Below the pieces are notes generated by a model that was not told the DNA's origin, did no database searches, and worked only from the letters and a program-made list of their open reading frames with translations. Both the position numbers and the translations under genes were made by a program. From NCBI GenBank assembly GCA_028872955.1, contig JAGWNX010000012.1:1-55107 (forward strand): a stretch of DNA of 55,107 nucleotides, read 5' to 3'. The stretch is from Acidobacteriota bacterium. Its GTDB lineage: Bacteria; Acidobacteriota; Terriglobia; Terriglobales; Acidobacteriaceae. Numbering within the stretch: the stretch's first letter is position 1; each line of letters begins with the position of its first letter. Positions 25,518 through 33,938 of this stretch are shown in pieces.

Positions 25518-26021
25518 CTACGGCTGGAAGGGTTCATCTGCCGACGGACCATAGAGGCCCGGAACCGGGATGTCGTTGAGGCGCAGATACACGCTCAGTT
25601 GGGCGCGATGGTGGATGAGGTGGTTGAGGAACATGGTGCGGTAGAGGGCAGCCCGCGGAGCACGCGCAATGACACGCTCGCCAAAGCGGATGGTCCAGAT
25701 GGTCATCAGCGATGCGTCGTCGGCCTCAACCAGCGTCTGGCGTGCCTTGGCGGCGAGTTGGTCAAAGGTCTCCAGCATGTGCTCCTGCGTGGTGTAGGTC
25801 ATGTCAGGAAACTGGAACGTGGCGAGGTCCATCTCGGGCGTGGTCAGGATGCCGAGGGCAAAGCCGGGCAGTGTGGCCACGTGCATGGCCAGTTTGCCAA
25901 GCGGCATGGACTTCGGGTGGCAGGTGTAGCTGGCCTCGTTCGCCGGCACACGCTCCAGCAAGGTGCGGGTGCTGCGCATCTCGTGGTCGTAGTCAAACAG
26001 CAGGACTTCTGCGATGGTCAT
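25518..26021 (-). CDS. DinB-family metalloprotein
   Basis: 167 aa four-helix bundle of the DinB/YfiT type. The three metal-binding histidines are His47 (LAMHVATLPGF), His134 and His138 (NHLIHHRAQLSVYLR). The ending VPGLYGPSADE is common in this family. These proteins include thiol transferases that use bacillithiol or mycothiol, which is of interest because bshC lies 3 kb away, but the activity here is unknown. GGAGAG precedes the ATG. It lies between fabI (24 nt) and the hydrolase (48 nt). Confidence 0.88.
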   Translation of the reverse strand: MTIAEVLLFDYDHEMRSTRTLLERVPANEASYTCHPKSMPLGKLAMHVATLPGFALGILTTPEMDLATFQFPDMTYTTQEHMLETFDQLAAKARQTLVEADDASLMTIWTIRFGERVIARAPRAALYRTMFLNHLIHHRAQLSVYLRLNDIPVPGLYGPSADEPFQP

Positions 26022-26045
26022 GATGATCTCTCCGTGGCGTGGCGG

Positions 26046-26813
26046 TTACAGGCCGGTGACGTTGTAGCCGCAGTCAACAAAGGTGATCTCGCCGGTAATG
26101 CCGGAGGCGAGTGGCGAGGCGAGGAAGACGGCCGTGTTGCCTACCTCAAGCTGATCCACATTGCGGTGCAGCGGCGCGCGCTCCTCCACCGCATTCAGAA
26201 TCTTGGTGAAGTCACCGATACCGCGGGCGGCCAGGGTCTTGATGGGACCGGCCGAGATGGCGTTGACGCGAATGCCCTTGCTGCCGAGCGAGGCGGCGAG
26301 GTAGCGCACCGTGGCCTCCAGCGCGGCCTTGGCTACGCCCATCACGTTGTAGTTGGGGAAGACCTTGGTGGAGCCGTAGTAGGTCAGAGTCAGGATGGAG
26401 CCACCCTCCGTCATCAGCGGAGCAGCACCACGAGCCAGAGCGATCAGCGAGTAGGCGCTGATGTCGTGGGCGATGCGGAAGTCCTCGCGTGTGGTGAACA
26501 GGAAGTCGTTCTTGATGGCATCGGCCGGGGCAAAAGCCACCGAGTGCACGACGATATCGAGCTTGCCGTAGGCGATCTTCAACTGCTCAAAGACGGTCTC
26601 GATCTCGGCGTCGTTGGAGACATCGCACTGGAAGATCTGTGCGTCGCGCAGCTCTGGGATGAGGCTCTCTGCCTCTTTCTTGAGCCGCTCGTTCTGATAG
26701 CAGATGGCCAGGCGCGCGCCGGCCTCGTTGAGCTTCTGGGCGATGGCCCAGGCGATGCTGCGCTTATTGGCCAGTCCGAAGACGACGGCGACTTTTCCGG
26801 TGAGGTCGATCAT
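26046..26813 (-). CDS. fabI: Enoyl-[acyl-carrier-protein] reductase (NADH)
   Basis: 255 aa SDR-type enzyme performing the last reduction of each fatty acid elongation cycle. NADH-binding VFGLANKRSIAWAIA at 11-25, catalytic Tyr155-x6-Lys162 with the second Tyr at 145/146 (LTYYGS), and SAGPIKTLAA. These are FabI features and distinguish it from FabL/FabV. GGAGG lies about 12 nt upstream of the ATG. It is the first gene of a likely fabI-dinB-hydrolase transcript. Confidence 0.96.
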   Translation of the reverse strand: MIDLTGKVAVVFGLANKRSIAWAIAQKLNEAGARLAICYQNERLKKEAESLIPELRDAQIFQCDVSNDAEIETVFEQLKIAYGKLDIVVHSVAFAPADAIKNDFLFTTREDFRIAHDISAYSLIALARGAAPLMTEGGSILTLTYYGSTKVFPNYNVMGVAKAALEATVRYLAASLGSKGIRVNAISAGPIKTLAARGIGDFTKILNAVEERAPLHRNVDQLEVGNTAVFLASPLASGITGEITFVDCGYNVTGL

Positions 26814-26932
26814 GGTGCGAGGTATCCTCCGATGCTGAACGCAAGGGTAAGGATATCAGCACGGGCAACAACGGAGCATGACTTCGTGGGGTGGCCGGGG
26901 AGGCGGCCTTTCGCTGCGGTCTGCTGCCGGAC

Positions 26933-28201
26933 TTATGGCGTAGAGGTCAGGTAGGGAACGGCAGCGGCGGACGAAGCGTCAGTCCGGGCTGCGGCTTGCG
27001 GCAGCGGGGTGGGTGCGGCAACGGGCACCGCATCCTGGGATTGCAGCTCCGGGTCATGCAGCACCACGCGGCTCTGGTCACGTCCCTCACGCTTGGCCTT
27101 GTACAGAGCTTTGTCGGCCCTGCGGAGCAGGGTGACGGTGCTGTCGCCGGCTACGGCCTGCGTGATGCCGCAGCTTATGCTGACCGCCGTCGAGCCGATG
27201 GTGATGCCGTGAATGATCCGCTCCAGCCGATTGCACACCAGCTGGCAGTGCTTCCAGTTGGTCTGCGGCAGCACCAGCAGGAACTCGTCTCCACCGTAGC
27301 GGGCCAGGCGGTCGTAGGCGCGCAGCCGCGAGGCGATCGCTGCCGAGACCTGGCGCAGGGCGGCGTCGCCACCGGCGTGTCCGTGCTGGTCGTTGATGGA
27401 TTTGAACCGGTCGATATCGATAAAGGCTACGGAGAGCGGATTGCCGCTGCGCTCGGCGCGCTTCAGCTCCTGGGCCAGCAGGTCATCGATGCCCCGGCGG
27501 TTGAGTGCGCCGGTGAGTGGATCCTGCAGGGACTCGTCCTTGGTGATGCTGAGCAGCTCGCTCGCGAGCATGAAGAGCGCAAAGAGCCCGAGGATGAAGA
27601 TGAAGCAGGCATCCCCCACCAGCATGCCCGTTACCACCAGGTTGTGCTGCATCAGTTCGTTGGGGGCATGCACTGCCAGAATGCCGATGGTGCGCATCAG
27701 GCTTAGCCCTGCGTAGCTCAGCATGACGTTGCCAAACGCGCGCGCGACGGTGCCCGGCCGGGACGAGCGGAGAAGCTCCGCCGCAATCAGGCTACGGAGC
27801 AGGCACGACGTGATGCCAACCACGACGACGCGTGCCGCCAGACTGTTGTGGGCAAAGGTGAAGGTCGCGACCAGGCCGGTGGAGATGGCCGAGCTGAGCA
27901 ACGCGATCAGCAAAGGACCCTGGCGTCGGTAGCCAAAGAAGCGTTGGATGCCCAGCAGGAAGAAGATCATACTGAGGTAAACCAGCGCATTGGCCAGCAC
28001 GATGGAAAGCAGAGCGGGAATGGAACCCCTCGCCACAAACAGCGCACATGCGACCGTGACGGACCCGTAACTGGCCGCGACATCACGCGTCGCACGCAGC
28101 CGGGGCGCGTAGTTTCGCATGGAGACGAAGGCAACGGTAAAGAGCGCCGCCATCACAAGGTCAGCGCCCAGCACTGTCCGATTGTCAATCCACTGCAGCA
28201 T
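26933..28201 (-). CDS. Membrane-anchored GGDEF diguanylate cyclase
   Basis: 422 aa from the ATG at 28201; a GTG two codons earlier is equally possible. The N-terminal ~215 residues hold about six to seven membrane helices with no known sensor motif. The GGDEF domain covers about 225-385 with intact RYGGDEF (active site 303-307) and the inhibitory RxxD motif (RAYD, 294-297) five residues before it, so it should make cyclic di-GMP and be product-inhibited. The C-terminal 45 residues are Ala/Pro-rich and probably disordered. Confidence 0.93.
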   Translation of the reverse strand: MLQWIDNRTVLGADLVMAALFTVAFVSMRNYAPRLRATRDVAASYGSVTVACALFVARGSIPALLSIVLANALVYLSMIFFLLGIQRFFGYRRQGPLLIALLSSAISTGLVATFTFAHNSLAARVVVVGITSCLLRSLIAAELLRSSRPGTVARAFGNVMLSYAGLSLMRTIGILAVHAPNELMQHNLVVTGMLVGDACFIFILGLFALFMLASELLSITKDESLQDPLTGALNRRGIDDLLAQELKRAERSGNPLSVAFIDIDRFKSINDQHGHAGGDAALRQVSAAIASRLRAYDRLARYGGDEFLLVLPQTNWKHCQLVCNRLERIIHGITIGSTAVSISCGITQAVAGDSTVTLLRRADKALYKAKREGRDQSRVVLHDPELQSQDAVPVAAPTPLPQAAARTDASSAAAVPYLTSTP

Positions 28202-28304
28202 CGGCACCCACTCTCGCTTGCACTTGTCATGCTAACCAGAATGTCGCCCGAGCGGGCAGTCGATCACGCACAACTTTTGTGTTAAATCAATGCGATGTCG
28301 GTGG

Positions 28305-28682
28305 TTAATGCGTCAGCCAGGTGTACTGTTCGTCGGTCAGCGGCACGACCGAGAGCCGGAACTGGCGGAATAGGATTGACCCCTGAAAGACGCCGGCGGC
28401 GCGAATCGCCTCCAGCGGCTTGGGCGTCTTCAGGCGTTTGACCGGCTGGATGCGCACGATGGGGTTCTTCGGATCGGTCGCATCCACGGACACGACGCGT
28501 GCCGTGCCGACGGCCTGCTTGCCCACGTTGGAGTGATAGATCACCAGCTTCTCGCCCTTCTTCATGCCACGCAGGTACAGCAGAGCCTGGTTGTTGGCGA
28601 TGCCGTCCCACACGGTCTCGCCGTCGCGCTCAAGGTCATCAAAGGAGTATTTGTCAGGTTCGGTCTTCAGCAGAAAGGCCAT
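28305..28682 (-). CDS. EVE domain protein
   Basis: 125 aa covering one EVE (PUA-like) domain: MAFLLKTEPDKYSFDDLERD, then WDGIANNQALLYLRGMKKGE and VIYHSNVGKQAVGTARV. EVE domains bind modified bases in DNA or RNA. Here it stands alone, 47 nt after murI on the same strand, not fused to a nuclease. The start is the ATG at 28682; upstream in-frame sequence belongs to the murI region. The nearby sequence gives no hint of restriction or defence genes. Confidence 0.92.
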   Translation of the reverse strand: MAFLLKTEPDKYSFDDLERDGETVWDGIANNQALLYLRGMKKGEKLVIYHSNVGKQAVGTARVVSVDATDPKNPIVRIQPVKRLKTPKPLEAIRAAGVFQGSILFRQFRLSVVPLTDEQYTWLTH

Positions 28683-28729
28683 ACCAGCATCGTGCAACAG
28701 GCAACGCGAATGGGCAAGCCGCAGGGCGG

Positions 28730-29614
28730 TCAGCCACCCAGGTCCAGCAGCTTGACCTCTGGCAGGGGCTGGCCCAGGAAGTGGGAGCCCAGCCGCTGAA
28801 ACTTCTCCACGGAGTCGGTCGCGTAGAAGCTGCAGACGGGGGCCGCATCGTGGGGAGCCGCGGCGAAGCCAAGCGCTGCCACCACAGACGCCGTGGCCTG
28901 CGCGGTGGCGTCGGCGGAGTCGATGATGGTCATAGGATGGTGCAGCGCCTGCAGCGTGCGTTGCAGCAGCGGCTTCAGCAGCGGGTAATGGGTGCAGCCC
29001 AGCAGCAGGGTGCTGGCGGAGGGTGCCTCGGCCAGTGCCTCGGCCAGGTAGATCCGCAGCACCTCGGCGGTTACGGGATGATCGATCCAACCCTCTTCCG
29101 CAAGGGGCACCAGCAGGGGGCAGGCCTTCTCCGTAGCGGCAATGCCCATCGCCCGCAGGCTGTCGGCGTAGGCATGGGACTGCACCGTGGCCGAAGTGGC
29201 GAGGACCAGCACCTGCGGCTGGCTGGCCTTGGTCGAGCCCGGCAGCGAAGCCTGCGCGGCCTCTGTCCCGGGCTGAATCACGCCGATGACCGGAATCGGC
29301 AGCGCGGCGCGAATCTCCGGCAGCGCCAGGGCCGAGGCTGTGTTGCAGGCGATCACCAGCAGGTCTGCCCCTTGCTGGTGCAGGAAGCGCGCGCTCTCCA
29401 CCGCGTAACGGGCGATGGTCTGGCGCGATTTGGAGCCGTAGGGCAGACGCGCGGTATCGCCCACGTACACGTAGTGGGCGCCGGGGATGAGAGGCAGCAG
29501 CGCACGCAGAACGGTCAATCCGCCGAAGCCGGAGTCAAAGACGCCGATGGTAGGGGTGCGGGCACTCTGCTGGGGCATGGGCTGGGTCATCTGCTGGGGC
29601 ATCTGCTGAGTCAT
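28730..29614 (-). CDS. murI: Glutamate racemase
   Basis: 294 aa enzyme making D-glutamate for peptidoglycan. Conserved residues: Asp27 (FDSGFGG), Cys90 (ACNTAS), Cys207 and His209 (GCTHYPLL). The ATG at 29614 overlaps the stop codon of the GerMN gene (ATGA), supporting this start although three more in-frame ATGs follow. The first 16 residues are a Met/Gln/Pro repeat not seen in typical MurI, so a later start cannot be excluded. Confidence 0.95.
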   Translation of the reverse strand: MTQQMPQQMTQPMPQQSARTPTIGVFDSGFGGLTVLRALLPLIPGAHYVYVGDTARLPYGSKSRQTIARYAVESARFLHQQGADLLVIACNTASALALPEIRAALPIPVIGVIQPGTEAAQASLPGSTKASQPQVLVLATSATVQSHAYADSLRAMGIAATEKACPLLVPLAEEGWIDHPVTAEVLRIYLAEALAEAPSASTLLLGCTHYPLLKPLLQRTLQALHHPMTIIDSADATAQATASVVAALGFAAAPHDAAPVCSFYATDSVEKFQRLGSHFLGQPLPEVKLLDLGG

Positions 29615-30297
29615 CGGGCGGCGTCCTGCGGACTGGCGTTGGGCAGTGCCGGGGCGTAGGCCGTGTCCACCGCGGGATAGGTTCGGGTCAGGCTGATGTG
29701 CCCGGCCAGGGTATCGTGTGGCTGGCCATCCACCAGGAAGCGTACCCGCGCAATCTGGGGCGAGGCTGCATGCAGGGTGCCCACAATGGACTGCAAGGTG
29801 AGGTCCTCGCTCTGCACCCCTGAGGGGTGATGCAGCACAAACGAGCTGCGCAGATTGACGACCGCCAGCAGCGGTGTGGTGTCGCTCACCGCCGAGGCTG
29901 CCTGCAGGGGAGACTGCGGCTGGTCGTTATCCATGGCGCTGAGCGGAATCAGGAAGACGTCGATGACGGCGGGCTCAGCCGGCAGCACATGGGCCGAGGT
30001 GGGCAGCGCGTACTCTGCCAGCAGCGCCTGCAGAATGTTGCGCAGGCGAAGGGGCTGGTCCTGCGGCAGGGCCAGGGTGCGCTGGGTGGGGGTGATGGAG
30101 TCGTCGACGTCCGAGGCGAGCTCCAGGGTCACCTCCTCTGGTCGGGTGGTGCTGGCAGGGGCGGCGATGGGCGTGGCATCGGCCAGCGCGGTCAGCTTTT
30201 TACGCGCCTCGCTGCACCCCCGCACCAGAAACAGCGACATGCCGGTAATGCAGACCAGTAACAGCCAGAAGACGATGCGTTGGTAGCGCGGAATCAT
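29611..30297 (-). CDS. GerMN-domain protein, membrane anchored
   Basis: 228 aa with an N-terminal membrane helix (about 8-27). The C-terminal half (about 135-215) fits a GerMN domain: VNLRSSFVLHHPSG, then TLQSIVGTLHA and VRFLVDGQPHDTLAGHISLT. GerM in Bacillus acts in sporulation and germination cell-wall processes. Here no sporulation is implied; GerMN domains are common in wall-related proteins of other phyla. It overlaps the amidase stop (ATGA) and murI start (ATGA), so all three are translationally coupled. Confidence 0.85.
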   Translation of the reverse strand: MIPRYQRIVFWLLLVCITGMSLFLVRGCSEARKKLTALADATPIAAPASTTRPEEVTLELASDVDDSITPTQRTLALPQDQPLRLRNILQALLAEYALPTSAHVLPAEPAVIDVFLIPLSAMDNDQPQSPLQAASAVSDTTPLLAVVNLRSSFVLHHPSGVQSEDLTLQSIVGTLHAASPQIARVRFLVDGQPHDTLAGHISLTRTYPAVDTAYAPALPNASPQDAAR

Positions 30298-31085
30298 GGC
30301 GTCGCTCCGCGTGGTGCAGTGGCGTCGCCCTGCGGCTCTGGCCGGGCTGGGGCGGCTGGATGGGGCCGTGGCTTCGCGGGCTGGTGGTCGTCACCGGACT
30401 GCGCCTGGTGGAACCGCCGCAGACCCGCCGCAACGGCGCGCGCCAGCTGCAACTGGTAGGTCGCATCGTCCGGCTGGCGCGGATCGGCTCCGCGCAGCGG
30501 CGCAACCTCCAGCAGCACGGCCGGGCAGGTCAGATTATCCAGCGGCGGCACCAGCGTGCGGCCCAGCAGCACCGGCAGCTGCCCCTGCAGCAGAGCCTCG
30601 CCCAGTTCGTTCGCCAGGGCGCGGCTTCGCTCCACGTAGCCTGCTTGCGCGGTATCCCAGGGGGCGGGTAGCCCGGGAGTGGTGGGGGCGGCTGCGTCCA
30701 GGGTGCTGGTGGCCAGGTGCACTCCGCTGCCCGCCGCCGTGACATGCAGCACCAGGCAGGCTGCAGCCTGTGCGTGGTTGGCTAGTCCGGCCCGCTGGTC
30801 GAGGGGCAGGGTGGTGTTCACCGGCAGCTCGGCGTCGCGCGAGCTGAGCACGGTAAAGCCCGCCTGGGCGAGCGCTGGCCGCAGTGCCGCAGCCAGCGCC
30901 AGGGTGGCAGTCTTCTCGTCCAACTGGTCGCTGATGCGTGCGCCGGGGTCTGCGCCACCGTGTGCGGGGTCCAGAAAGACCACCGGCCGGGGTGCCGGGG
31001 CTGCTTGCGGCTGAGCAGCGGCAAGCGCGCCCCACAGGGCGACACAGGGGATTACGCAGAGTCTGGCGGTTCGGAGTGCGTTCAC
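30294..31085 (-). CDS. N-acetylmuramoyl-L-alanine amidase (Amidase_3)
   Basis: 263 aa from the GTG at 31085; a TTG at 31121 is in frame, but a TACAAT -10 box lies between the two (31108-31113), so the GTG is preferred. It gives a clean signal peptide ending near LAAAQ. Zinc ligands: His42 (DPAHGG), Glu57 (DEKTATL), His114 (LVLHVTA), with catalytic Glu193 (LLEVAPL). It cleaves the amide bond between MurNAc and the peptide in the periplasm. The C-terminal 35 residues are Pro/Ala-rich. Coupled by ATGA overlap to the GerMN gene. Confidence 0.9.
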   Translation of the reverse strand: MNALRTARLCVIPCVALWGALAAAQPQAAPAPRPVVFLDPAHGGADPGARISDQLDEKTATLALAAALRPALAQAGFTVLSSRDAELPVNTTLPLDQRAGLANHAQAAACLVLHVTAAGSGVHLATSTLDAAAPTTPGLPAPWDTAQAGYVERSRALANELGEALLQGQLPVLLGRTLVPPLDNLTCPAVLLEVAPLRGADPRQPDDATYQLQLARAVAAGLRRFHQAQSGDDHQPAKPRPHPAAPARPEPQGDATAPRGATP

Positions 31086-31107
31086 GGCGATAGAAGCTTG
31101 CCTGTCG

Positions 31108-31113
31108 ATTGTA
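31108..31113 (-). promoter_or_regulatory. TACAAT -10 box of the amidase-gerMN-murI operon
   Basis: TACAAT on the minus strand lies 22 nt before the GTG start and predicts a leader of about 15 nt. It is embedded in the 12-mer CCGGTACAATCG, which also occurs upstream of the DUF1015 gene (32595-32606). Confidence 0.45.
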
Positions 31114-31145
31114 CCGGGCAATCCCTGGCGGGGGTGTGGCCGAGC

Positions 31146-31177
31146 AAAAGGGGGTGAGAGTCAGCCTCTCACCCCCT
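31146..31177 (-). terminator. Terminator of the DUF1015 gene
   Basis: A perfect 12-bp stem AGGGGGTGAGAG (31149-31160) with CTCTCACCCCCT (31166-31177), loop TCAGC. On the minus strand the stem is followed by TTTT. It ends the DUF1015 transcript before the amidase operon. Confidence 0.88.
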
Positions 31178-31203
31178 GTGCAAGTCGCAAGACGTGCCGC
31201 AGG

Positions 31204-32559
31204 TTAGTCCAGCGCGTAGATCGCCAGGCCGCTCAACAGCTTCGGGTAGAAGTCGGTCGACTTCTGCGGCATCACTTCGCGCGCAAACGAGACATCCTTC
31301 AACTGGTCCAGCGTCACCGGCTTGATGAGGAAGGCGATCTCAGCCTGGCCGCTGTGCACCAGTCCGATGGCCTCCGAGGCCTCGCGAATGAAGTGCACGT
31401 TGCCCAGCTTGGTGATGGTCTCCTGGCTGAGTCCCAGGATCTGGTCGAGCAGCAGTTTGTGCAGTTGCACCACGTCCAGCTGCGCCTGGCGATGCGGCAG
31501 ATCTGCCAGCGCCTTGGCCACCGCCTCAGGCTTTGCCGTCAGCAGGTGGTTGCCGTCGCGGGTCACCACCAGGAAGGCTGTGCCGTGCGCGACGTTGAGC
31601 GGCTCCAGATCAGCCGTGACCAGCGGCTCGATGTTGAAGAACTCTTCGGCGCGGCTCAGAAAGGCCTCCGTGCTGAAGTTCTGCAGGCCATGCACCACGC
31701 GGTGGGTGGGCAGAATGGTGATGCCGGGTGCCTCCATGTTGACGAAGGTCATCATCATAGCCGCCTCAGGAAACGGCGGTGCAGGCAGGCTGCCGGGGCC
31801 CAGCTTTTCGTCCTCATCCAGGGGCTGGTTCAGCGGTAGCTTGAGCTGGGCAGAGCGCTCCTTGGCGTAGGCCACGGAGGTCTCGTAGCGGTGGTGTCCG
31901 TCGGCGATGATCAACTTCTTGTCGGCCATCGCGGTCGTAATCAGGTTGATCAGGTGCGGGTCGGTCAACTTCCACACCCGATGCACGACGCCGTACTCAT
32001 CCGTAATGGAGAGGTCTGCCTGCGGTGCCGAGGCTCCCTGGCCAAAGATCAGCTTCTCAGCCGTGAAGGCGGGGTCAGAGTAGAGCATGTAGATCTGTTC
32101 GCAGTAGGCGCGGGTGGCCTTGAAGAGAGCGAGCCGGTCCGATTTATGCTTGGGGAAGGTCTGCTCGTGACGGTAGACCACCTGCTCCTCGTAGTCGTAC
32201 AGATGCCCCAGGGCGATGAAGCCGCGACGCTCGCGCACCTCTGCCGTGTGCGGCACGGTGTAGGTCTGGGAGTAGCCATAGAGCGCGGGCTTATCCTCTT
32301 CCACCAGAATGACCTCTTTGCGCCAGTTGTTCAGGTACTCTGCGGCGCGCGTGTAGACGTTGTGCTGGTCTGGCACGTCAAAGGTGTCGTCAGGCTGGTG
32401 CTTGCCCAGAATGATGCGGATGAGGTTGTACGGGCTGGTCTCGTAGTAGTGCTGCTGCATGGCCGGGGAGATCTTGTCGTACGGTTGCGTGACGACGTCT
32501 TCCATTTTGACGCGGTTGGTGTTGTAGCGAAGTGCGCGGAAGGGATAGATACGGGCCAT
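31204..32559 (-). CDS. DUF1015 family protein
   Basis: 451 aa, full family length, beginning MARIYPFRALRYN. Recognisable DUF1015 signatures: QPYDKISPAMQQHYY (25-39), NLIRIILGK, EEDKPALYGYSQT, HEQTFPKHKSDRL and IIADGHHRYETSV. The family is widespread and includes SerK-like (free serine kinase) proteins, but activity cannot be assumed. No signal peptide. GGAG lies about 12 nt before the ATG. Single-gene transcript ending at the hairpin 31146-31177. Confidence 0.9.
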   Translation of the reverse strand: MARIYPFRALRYNTNRVKMEDVVTQPYDKISPAMQQHYYETSPYNLIRIILGKHQPDDTFDVPDQHNVYTRAAEYLNNWRKEVILVEEDKPALYGYSQTYTVPHTAEVRERRGFIALGHLYDYEEQVVYRHEQTFPKHKSDRLALFKATRAYCEQIYMLYSDPAFTAEKLIFGQGASAPQADLSITDEYGVVHRVWKLTDPHLINLITTAMADKKLIIADGHHRYETSVAYAKERSAQLKLPLNQPLDEDEKLGPGSLPAPPFPEAAMMMTFVNMEAPGITILPTHRVVHGLQNFSTEAFLSRAEEFFNIEPLVTADLEPLNVAHGTAFLVVTRDGNHLLTAKPEAVAKALADLPHRQAQLDVVQLHKLLLDQILGLSQETITKLGNVHFIREASEAIGLVHSGQAEIAFLIKPVTLDQLKDVSFAREVMPQKSTDFYPKLLSGLAIYALD

Positions 32560-32867
32560 GCGAGGTGATGTCTCCGGAAGATAGGAATCTCCTACGATTG
32601 TACCGGCCAGCAGGCCCTGCAGGGGTTGCGGCCGGGTAAAGACGGGGGGGCTGGCCTGCGGGAGTCGGTACCGGGCCGGTTTTGTGCCTTCCCGGAAGGA
32701 TGAAGCTGGATTGTTGGCCTCACCGAGGGCTTCAGGGCCAGGGGGTTTTGACGAAGGTCGTCCGGGTGTAAGCTGCGATCACAGAGTTTTGGGCTCCGCG
32801 CAGGGGTCGGCCTGGCGCAACAGGGCCAGGCTGGCCTGGACGAAACGGAGACACCACGAGGAGAACG
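32560..32867. other. 308-nt divergent intergenic region, DUF1015 / VWA genes
   Basis: No gene seen. It holds a TACAAT box on the minus strand (32597-32602) for DUF1015, a GCCTGGC/GCCAGGC hairpin (32810-32831) in the probable leader of the first VWA gene, and a GAGGAG Shine-Dalgarno (32858-32863). Confidence 0.6.
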
Positions 32868-33938
32868 ATGCCGCGCTGCCAGACAGGATGGAGACAGGCC
32901 ACGGGCTGCCAGTCCGTCGTAACGGCTCTCTGCCTGCTGGCCCTGGTGCTGGCCGGTGCGCGTTGTACCCTGCTGGCGCAGGAGAATCCCTTGGACCGCG
33001 CCCAGACCCCCACCGCACCACCTGCCCCGAAGACACCGGAAGAGACCAGGCCCGTTCTGGAAGGTGGAGACAATGTGGCCCGGCAGGCGACCTCCCGGCG
33101 GGATGCACGCATCCGCGTGGATGTGAACCTGGTGCTGGTGCCCATGACGGTGACGGACCCGATGAACCGGTTGGTGACGGGGCTGGAAAAGGAGAACTTC
33201 CAAATCTTCGATAACAACATCCCGCAGAAGATCAAGAGCTTCTCTACCGACGATGCGCCGCTGACCATTGGGATTGTCTTTGACCTGAGCGGCAGCATGA
33301 ACTCCAAGTTCATGCGGGCGCGCAAGGCGTTGAGCGAGTTTCTGCGTACCTGCAATCCGCAGGATGAGTTCTTCGTGGTCGGCTTCAACGATCGCCCGGC
33401 GGTGATTGTGGACTACACCTCGGATGTCGATGATGTTGAGGCGCGCATGGTGATGCTGAAGCCGGAGAACCGCACTGCGCTGATCGATGCGGTCTACCTG
33501 GGCGTGAACAAACTGCGCGATGCCAAGTACGAGCGCAAGGCGCTGCTCATCATCAGCGACGGTGGCGACAACCGCAGTCGCTATACGGAGAATGAGCTGC
33601 GCCGCTCCGTACGCGAGAGCGATGTGCAGATCTACTCCATCGGCATCTTTGACCAGTACGCGCCGACGGAGGAAGAGCAGCTGGGACCGATTCTGCTGAC
33701 CGACATCTCCGAGATGACCGGTGGCCGGTTGTTTCGCGTGATGGATATGAACGACCTGCAGGACATTGCCACGCGCGTGAGCGCCGAGCTGCGCAACGAG
33801 TACGTGATTGGCTATGCGCCCTCAGAAGTGAAGAAGGACGGCAACTGGCGTAAATTGAAGGTACGACTGTTGCCGCCAGCGGGCCTGCCTCCGCTGACGG
33901 TCCATAACCGCCAGGGGTACTATGCACCGTCGCAGTGA
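32868..33938 (+). CDS. VWFA-related protein, Acidobacteria type, copy 1
   Basis: 356 aa exported protein. Sec signal peptide with hydrophobic core about 17-32 ending near LLAQ. A Pro-rich linker, a beta domain (VNLVLVPMTVTDPMNRLVTGLEKENFQIFDN region, 85-116) and a VWA domain from about 130 follow. The metal-ion adhesion site DLSGSM is at 139-144 (Asp139, Ser141, Ser143), with later NRTALIDAV and IISDGGDN. This layout is typical of 'VWFA-related Acidobacterial domain' proteins, whose role is unknown; likely periplasmic protein-protein contact. Its stop overlaps the next gene by 17 nt. Confidence 0.9.
   Translation: MPRCQTGWRQATGCQSVVTALCLLALVLAGARCTLLAQENPLDRAQTPTAPPAPKTPEETRPVLEGGDNVARQATSRRDARIRVDVNLVLVPMTVTDPMNRLVTGLEKENFQIFDNNIPQKIKSFSTDDAPLTIGIVFDLSGSMNSKFMRARKALSEFLRTCNPQDEFFVVGFNDRPAVIVDYTSDVDDVEARMVMLKPENRTALIDAVYLGVNKLRDAKYERKALLIISDGGDNRSRYTENELRRSVRESDVQIYSIGIFDQYAPTEEEQLGPILLTDISEMTGGRLFRVMDMNDLQDIATRVSAELRNEYVIGYAPSEVKKDGNWRKLKVRLLPPAGLPPLTVHNRQGYYAPSQ

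Noticed and set aside
28282..28305. CACAACTTTTGTG hairpin as terminator of the EVE/murI operon
   Set aside because: Five-bp stem with a tiny loop and no T-run; too weak to call.
28305..28682. EVE protein as part of a restriction or anti-phage system
   Set aside because: No nuclease, methyltransferase or mobile element lies nearby; it is behind murI in a housekeeping region.
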